Source: Paracoccaceae bacterium
Lineage (GTDB): Bacteria > Pseudomonadota > Alphaproteobacteria > Rhodobacterales > Rhodobacteraceae
Direction: 5' to 3'
Length of the DNA: 9,961 bases
Assembly: GCA_007123625.1 (NCBI GenBank)
Contig: SKKS01000118.1
Location: 1-9,961, forward strand
In this document: in pieces, positions 7,283-9,961 of the stretch
Numbering within the stretch: the first letter of the stretch is position 1
How the letters are laid out: every line of letters starts with the position of its first letter
The notes under the pieces: generated by a model
The model's input: the letters and a program-made list of their open reading frames with translations, nothing else
The model's database searches: none
Told to the model about the DNA's origin: nothing
Program-made: the position numbers and the translations under genes

Positions 7283-7318
7283 GACCTTTCAGCAGGGCAA
7301 GCCGGGCTTGCCAAGGTC
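7283..7318 (-). promoter_or_regulatory. Hairpin burying the smoF ribosome binding site
   Basis: In the leftward transcript GACCTT (7318-7313) pairs with AAGGTC (7288-7283). Nested directly inside it, GGCAAGC (7312-7306) pairs with GCTTGCC (7302-7296) around a three-base loop. A seven-base bulge lies on the 3' side only. The outer 3' arm contains the AAGG that serves the smoF start. Pairing of both stems is perfect. The conclusion that it limits smoF translation, or protects the 5' end of the distal mRNA, is inferred. Confidence 0.55.
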
Positions 7319-7341
7319 AGGAAGAGGGTGCGAGGGGGATG

Positions 7342-7369
7342 AAAAAAAGGGGCGGGTTTGACCCGCCCC
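7342..7369 (-). terminator. Intrinsic terminator/attenuator between smoE and smoF
   Basis: A perfect 9-base-pair GC-rich stem (GGGGCGGGT with ACCCGCCCC, 7349-7357 and 7361-7369) with a three-base loop is followed, on the minus strand, by seven consecutive T. It lies 14 bases after the smoE stop. This is a textbook rho-independent terminator. The downstream transport and catabolic genes have no obvious own promoter, so it probably works as a partial terminator, giving excess binding-protein mRNA over the rest of the operon. Confidence 0.9.
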
Positions 7370-7383
7370 CCGGACGTGGCAGG

Positions 7384-8688
7384 TCAGTAGCCTGCCGCCT
7401 CCATTTCATCTGTGACGAGCGCCTGGGCTCGCTCCAGCGCCTGTTCCGGGGTCAGCTGTCCGGCGACCATGGCCGAAAACTCCTGCCCGGCCGAGGTGCC
7501 GATGCCCGCCCATTCCGGGATCGCCACGAACTGGATGCCGACATAGGGCACAGGGTCCACCGTGGGATTGTTCGGATCAGCCGCGTTGATCGACCGCAGG
7601 GTCATGTCGGCAAAGGGCACCTGCGCATATTCCGGGTTTTCATAAAGCGAGGTGCGGCTGCCCGGAGGCACGTTCGCCCAGCCTTCACGCTCGGCCACCA
7701 ACTCAAGATAGTCCTTCGATGTCGCCCAGTTGATGAATTCCATCGCGGCCTCTTCCTGCTGGGTGCCGGCCGGGATGGCCAGCGCCCAGGCCCACAGCCA
7801 GTTTGCACGCTTGTCCAGCCCATCCCGGTTGGGTGCCAGCGCAAAACCCACGCTGTCAGCCACCGTCGAGTCGTTGGGATTCGTCACGAAGCTCGCTGCC
7901 ACTGTGGCGTCAATCCACATCCCGCAGCGCCCCTGCTGGAACAGCGTCAGGTTTTCATTGAAACCGTTGTTCGCAGCCCCCGGAGGACCGTAATTCTGAA
8001 GCAGATCGTTGTAGAAAGTCACAGCTTCCAACCATTCGGGGCTGTCAAGCTGGGCGTTCCAGTCTTCGTCAAACCAGCGCGCGCCAAAGGAATTGGCGAC
8101 AGTGGTGATGAAGGCCATGTTCTCGCCCCATCCGGCGCGTCCACGCAGACAGATCCCGTTGATGTTGTTGTCGCGATCTGTCATCGCGGCTGCGGCGGCG
8201 GCAATGTCGTCCCAGGTGGGTTCCTCGGGCATTTCCATCCCTGCGGCTTCCATCAGGTCGGTGCGATACATCACCATGGAGCTTTCGCCATAGAAGGGCG
8301 CGGCATAAAGGCTGCCCTCGAAAGAAAGCCCCGCGCGCATGGCCGGCAGGATGTCATCGATGTCATAGTCGTCAGGCAGCCCGTCAAGCGACACCAGCCA
8401 GTCACGCTCGGCCCAGATCGGGGCTTCGTACATGCCGATGGTCATGATGTCAAACTGTCCACCGCTAGTGGCGATGTCCTGCGTAACACGCTGACGCAGG
8501 ATGTTTTCTTCCAGAATGACCCACTCAAGCTCGATCCCGGTCTGGGCAGTGAACTCACCGCTCAGACCCTGCATGCGGATCATGTCGCCGTTGTTGACTG
8601 TTGCGATGGTGAGTGTCTGGGCAAATGCGCCCGAGGCCGCGACCAGCGCAATCGCAGTCGATGCCACAAGTGACTTTCCGAGTCTCAT
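7384..8688 (-). CDS. smoE: Periplasmic polyol-binding protein of ABC transporter
   Basis: A 434-residue family-1 extracellular solute-binding protein. The N-terminus is a Sec signal peptide: MRLGK basic region, hydrophobic core at about 7-20, and an AFA cleavage site that would release a mature protein starting at Gln24. The mature part has the look of CUT1 sugar-binding proteins: TIATVNNGDMIRMQ at the start, then FDIMTIGMYEAPIWAE, PFYGESSMVMYRTDLMEAAG, TWDDIAAAAAAM, RCGMWIDATVAASFV and an EEAAMEFINWATS C-terminal region. The substrate is inferred from context (sorbitol/mannitol) and from the known R. sphaeroides SmoE, which is about the same length. The start at 8688 has an excellent GGGAGGA site five bases upstream. 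It is the first gene after the operon promoter and is followed by a terminator, as expected for the most highly made component. Confidence 0.95.
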   Translation of the reverse strand: MRLGKSLVASTAIALVAASGAFAQTLTIATVNNGDMIRMQGLSGEFTAQTGIELEWVILEENILRQRVTQDIATSGGQFDIMTIGMYEAPIWAERDWLVSLDGLPDDYDIDDILPAMRAGLSFEGSLYAAPFYGESSMVMYRTDLMEAAGMEMPEEPTWDDIAAAAAAMTDRDNNINGICLRGRAGWGENMAFITTVANSFGARWFDEDWNAQLDSPEWLEAVTFYNDLLQNYGPPGAANNGFNENLTLFQQGRCGMWIDATVAASFVTNPNDSTVADSVGFALAPNRDGLDKRANWLWAWALAIPAGTQQEEAAMEFINWATSKDYLELVAEREGWANVPPGSRTSLYENPEYAQVPFADMTLRSINAADPNNPTVDPVPYVGIQFVAIPEWAGIGTSAGQEFSAMVAGQLTPEQALERAQALVTDEMEAAGY

Positions 8689-8693
8689 CTGAT

Positions 8694-8700
8694 TCCTCCC
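8694..8700 (-). promoter_or_regulatory. Strong ribosome binding site of smoE
   Basis: The transcript reads GGGAGGA, then five bases (ATCAG), then ATG. It is an almost full-length match to the anti-Shine-Dalgarno sequence. Together with the terminator behind the gene, it points to high synthesis of the binding protein. Confidence 0.8.
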
Positions 8701-8721
8701 TGAACGATATGAGCAGGAAAA

Positions 8722-8751
8722 ATTCTAGATGAAATATTGCCTCGCGGTCAA
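8722..8751 (-). promoter_or_regulatory. Predicted sigma70-type promoter of the polyol operon
   Basis: On the minus strand there is a -35 element TTGACC (8751-8746) and a -10 element TAGAAT (8727-8722), each matching five of six consensus bases, with an 18-base spacer. Transcription should begin near 8715, giving a leader of about 27 bases with the smoE ribosome binding site. It lies in an AT-rich gap of 86 bases between the regulator and smoE, which contrasts with the GC-rich genes on both sides. Confidence 0.65.
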
Positions 8752-8754
8752 TAT
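8734..8754. promoter_or_regulatory. Candidate operator palindrome at the smoE promoter
   Basis: A 21-base imperfect palindrome has perfect six-base arms ATATTG and CAATAT around a GC-rich centre of nine bases. It overlaps the -35 element and most of the spacer of the predicted promoter. A wider pair, TGAAAT (8730-8735) and ATTTCA (8757-8762), flanks it with a slightly shifted centre. Its position suits a LacI-family repressor blocking polymerase, most simply the product of the neighbouring regulator gene. No binding consensus is known to me for this regulator, so this is a candidate only. Confidence 0.5.
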
Positions 8755-8774
8755 AAATTTCACACGTGATAACT

Positions 8775-9806
8775 TTAGGCCGATTTCCTGAGTACGAGTT
8801 TGGTCGGATAGAGGAACTCCTCGCGGGTCTCGGGCATCGCTCCATCCTCGAGCATATGAAACAGCACCTCGACCGCCTTGTTGGACACGGCATCGTAATC
8901 ATGCGCGACCGTCGTCAGCGGCGGACAGGTGAAGCGCGAAACGGGGTGATCGTCATGCGACATCACGCGCATCGCATGATTCCCGCCATAGCCCACAGAC
9001 AGGCCTTCCTCGAAGCAGGCTGTCAGGAAACCGACGGCCAGCCGGTCATTGCTGCACAAGATCGTATTCGTCGGAAAGGCCTTGTCCTTTATAGCCTTCA
9101 GCCCACCCTCATATCCGATGCGTTCGAAATCCCACCCCTCGCCGTCGATCTTGACGATATGGGGCTCCAGGCCCAGGCGCTCCATGTTCGCGATGTAAGC
9201 CAGTCGGCGTTTGTTGGCGTTCGGGTTGGCGGGGTTGCGCATCTCGAACAGGACCGGGGACGACCCGGTGCGCACCAGGTACTCCACACTCTGGGTAACG
9301 AAATCATGATTGTCCGAACCAACGAAGACCTTACCCACACCTTCGATATTGCTGTCAAACAGCACTGTGGGCACATCCGCGCAAAAGCGTTCGATCGCCA
9401 TGCGGTCAGACACGCGCCCTAAAGGGGCCAGCAAGACCCCCGCGGGTTTGAGAACCCGCAGACTTTCGAGGATAGCGTTCTCAAGCTTCTGCTCGCCATG
9501 TGCCGAAAACAGGATCGGCCAGAAGCCTGCGTCGATGCAGCGCCGCTCAATCTTGCGGGCGATCTCGGCAAAGAACGGATCTGCCAGGTACGGCACAACC
9601 ACGCCCACTATCTTGGTCAACTTGCGATTCTGGTTCATTGCAAAGATGTTGGGGCGGAAGTCATAGCGCTCCAATGCCGTCTCGATCCGTTCGCGGGTCG
9701 AGGTGCGTACGCTATCAGGATCCTGAAAGTACTTTGAAATGGTCGGACGCGAGATGCCGCTTACGGCCGCGAACTCTTCCATGTTTCGAATTTTCTGCCC
9801 GGTCAC
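8775..9806 (-). CDS. smoR: LacI-family transcriptional regulator of the polyol operon
   Basis: A 343-residue DNA-binding repressor/activator. The N-terminal helix-turn-helix (about 9-28) reads MEEFAAVSGISRPTISKYF. It is followed by RTSTRERIETALERYDFRPN and the hinge, then a periplasmic-binding-protein-like sensor domain beginning IVGVVVPYLADPFFAEIA. Later landmarks are VLFDSNIEGVGKVFVGSDN and ILCSNDRLAVGFL, all normal for the family. The expected ligand is a polyol or its ketose, inferred from location immediately upstream of, and in the same direction as, smoE. I chose the GTG at 9806 because an AAGGA lies nine bases before it and it places the HTH near residue 9. The longer TTG frame at 9884 has no ribosome binding site. 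The hinge reads NIFAMNQNR, without the Leu usual at this position in LacI/PurR. The gene symbol is by position and homology, so it is tentative. Confidence 0.85.
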   Translation of the reverse strand: MTGQKIRNMEEFAAVSGISRPTISKYFQDPDSVRTSTRERIETALERYDFRPNIFAMNQNRKLTKIVGVVVPYLADPFFAEIARKIERRCIDAGFWPILFSAHGEQKLENAILESLRVLKPAGVLLAPLGRVSDRMAIERFCADVPTVLFDSNIEGVGKVFVGSDNHDFVTQSVEYLVRTGSSPVLFEMRNPANPNANKRRLAYIANMERLGLEPHIVKIDGEGWDFERIGYEGGLKAIKDKAFPTNTILCSNDRLAVGFLTACFEEGLSVGYGGNHAMRVMSHDDHPVSRFTCPPLTTVAHDYDAVSNKAVEVLFHMLEDGAMPETREEFLYPTKLVLRKSA

Positions 9807-9815
9807 AAGATGCTG

Positions 9816-9820
9816 TCCTT
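9816..9820 (-). promoter_or_regulatory. Ribosome binding site supporting the GTG start of the regulator
   Basis: The transcript has AAGGA, nine bases, then GTG at 9806-9804. Neither the TTG at 9884 nor the ATG at 9860 in the same frame has a purine-rich site at a useful distance. This is the main reason for trimming 26 residues from the longest reading frame. Confidence 0.6.
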
Positions 9821-9855
9821 CACCTATCGGCCAGATACAAATTTGGCTCAGAAAA

Positions 9856-9884
9856 CGCATATATTTTCGCGCGCAAAATTTCAA
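9856..9884 (-). promoter_or_regulatory. Candidate regulator promoter with internal palindrome
   Basis: On the minus strand TTGAAA (9884-9879) is followed, after 17 bases, by TATGCG (9861-9856), a moderate sigma70-like pair. An alternative TATATG sits at 15-base spacing. Between them is ATTTT-seven bases-AAAAT (9863-9879) with an alternating CG centre, a possible autoregulatory operator. The promoter match is weak, so both calls are tentative. The remaining upstream stretch to 9961 shows no gene, repeat or RNA that I can support. Confidence 0.35.
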
Positions 9885-9961
9885 CCGGAAGAATGAGAAG
9901 ATCCACGTGAAGAGCGGCCTTTCCCTGGCGCAGAGACGTATATCTTCCGTTCATTTCAGCC

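Noticed and set aside
8165..8215. Short GCG/GCT-rich repetitive stretch
   Set aside because: It encodes an Ala-rich helix of SmoE in normal reading frame, not an independent repeat.
7339..8673. Long plus-strand open frame opposite smoE (444 codons)
   Set aside because: It begins inside the terminator region and covers a gene with signal peptide and solute-binding motifs. The composition is typical of a shadow frame.
8760..8769. Small palindrome TCAC-AC-GTGA between the regulator stop and the promoter
   Set aside because: Only four-base arms and no T-run, so it is too short to claim as an operator or terminator.
9807..9884. N-terminal extension of the regulator from a TTG start
   Set aside because: No ribosome binding site, unusual residues before the helix-turn-helix, and a better GTG start at 9806 with AAGGA upstream.
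1..9961. CRISPR array, tRNA/rRNA gene, toxin-antitoxin or defence system
   Set aside because: No spaced direct repeats, no RNA-gene signatures and no unassigned gene of size. All coding space is explained by the polyol operon, its regulator and the IS fragment.

Overview
The window looks like part of a high-GC alphaproteobacterial chromosome or large plasmid, most likely from a Rhodobacterales (Rhodobacter/Roseobacter-type) organism. The basis is the gene content and order, and a short-chain dehydrogenase that closely resembles the sorbitol dehydrogenase of Rhodobacter sphaeroides as I remember it. No database search was run.

Every gene I can support reads leftward on the minus strand. In transcription order, from high to low coordinates, they are: a LacI-family regulator (8775-9806, smoR-like); a periplasmic polyol-binding protein (7384-8688, smoE-like); two inner-membrane permeases (6410-7276 smoF, 5569-6399 smoG); the ABC ATPase (4553-5557 smoK); sorbitol dehydrogenase (3783-4556 smoS); mannitol 2-dehydrogenase (2308-3795 mtlK); xylulokinase (836-2311 xylB); and a small P-loop sugar/nucleoside-kinase-like protein (162-818). 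The left edge holds the start of an IS5-family insertion sequence, also transcribed leftward, placed directly behind the last operon gene.

Together these genes form a sugar-alcohol (sorbitol/mannitol/arabitol) uptake and catabolism operon. SmoE captures the polyol, SmoF-SmoG-SmoK import it, SmoS and MtlK oxidise it to fructose or xylulose, and XylB plus probably the terminal kinase phosphorylate the ketoses. The genes are tightly packed: ATGA overlaps at smoK/smoS and mtlK/xylB, a 13-base overlap at smoS/mtlK, and gaps of 10-17 bases elsewhere.

Expression signals are visible. A good sigma70-type promoter and an imperfect palindrome lie upstream of smoE in an AT-rich gap. A strong intrinsic terminator follows smoE and should act as an attenuator, so that binding protein exceeds permease. 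A hairpin appears to bury the smoF ribosome binding site. A similar fold-back structure sits over the transposase ribosome binding site in the IS. Upstream of the regulator (9807-9961) there is a weak promoter candidate with another palindrome and no gene.

I found no undescribed defence, CRISPR or RNA-gene system. The interesting points are regulatory architecture and the IS junction.
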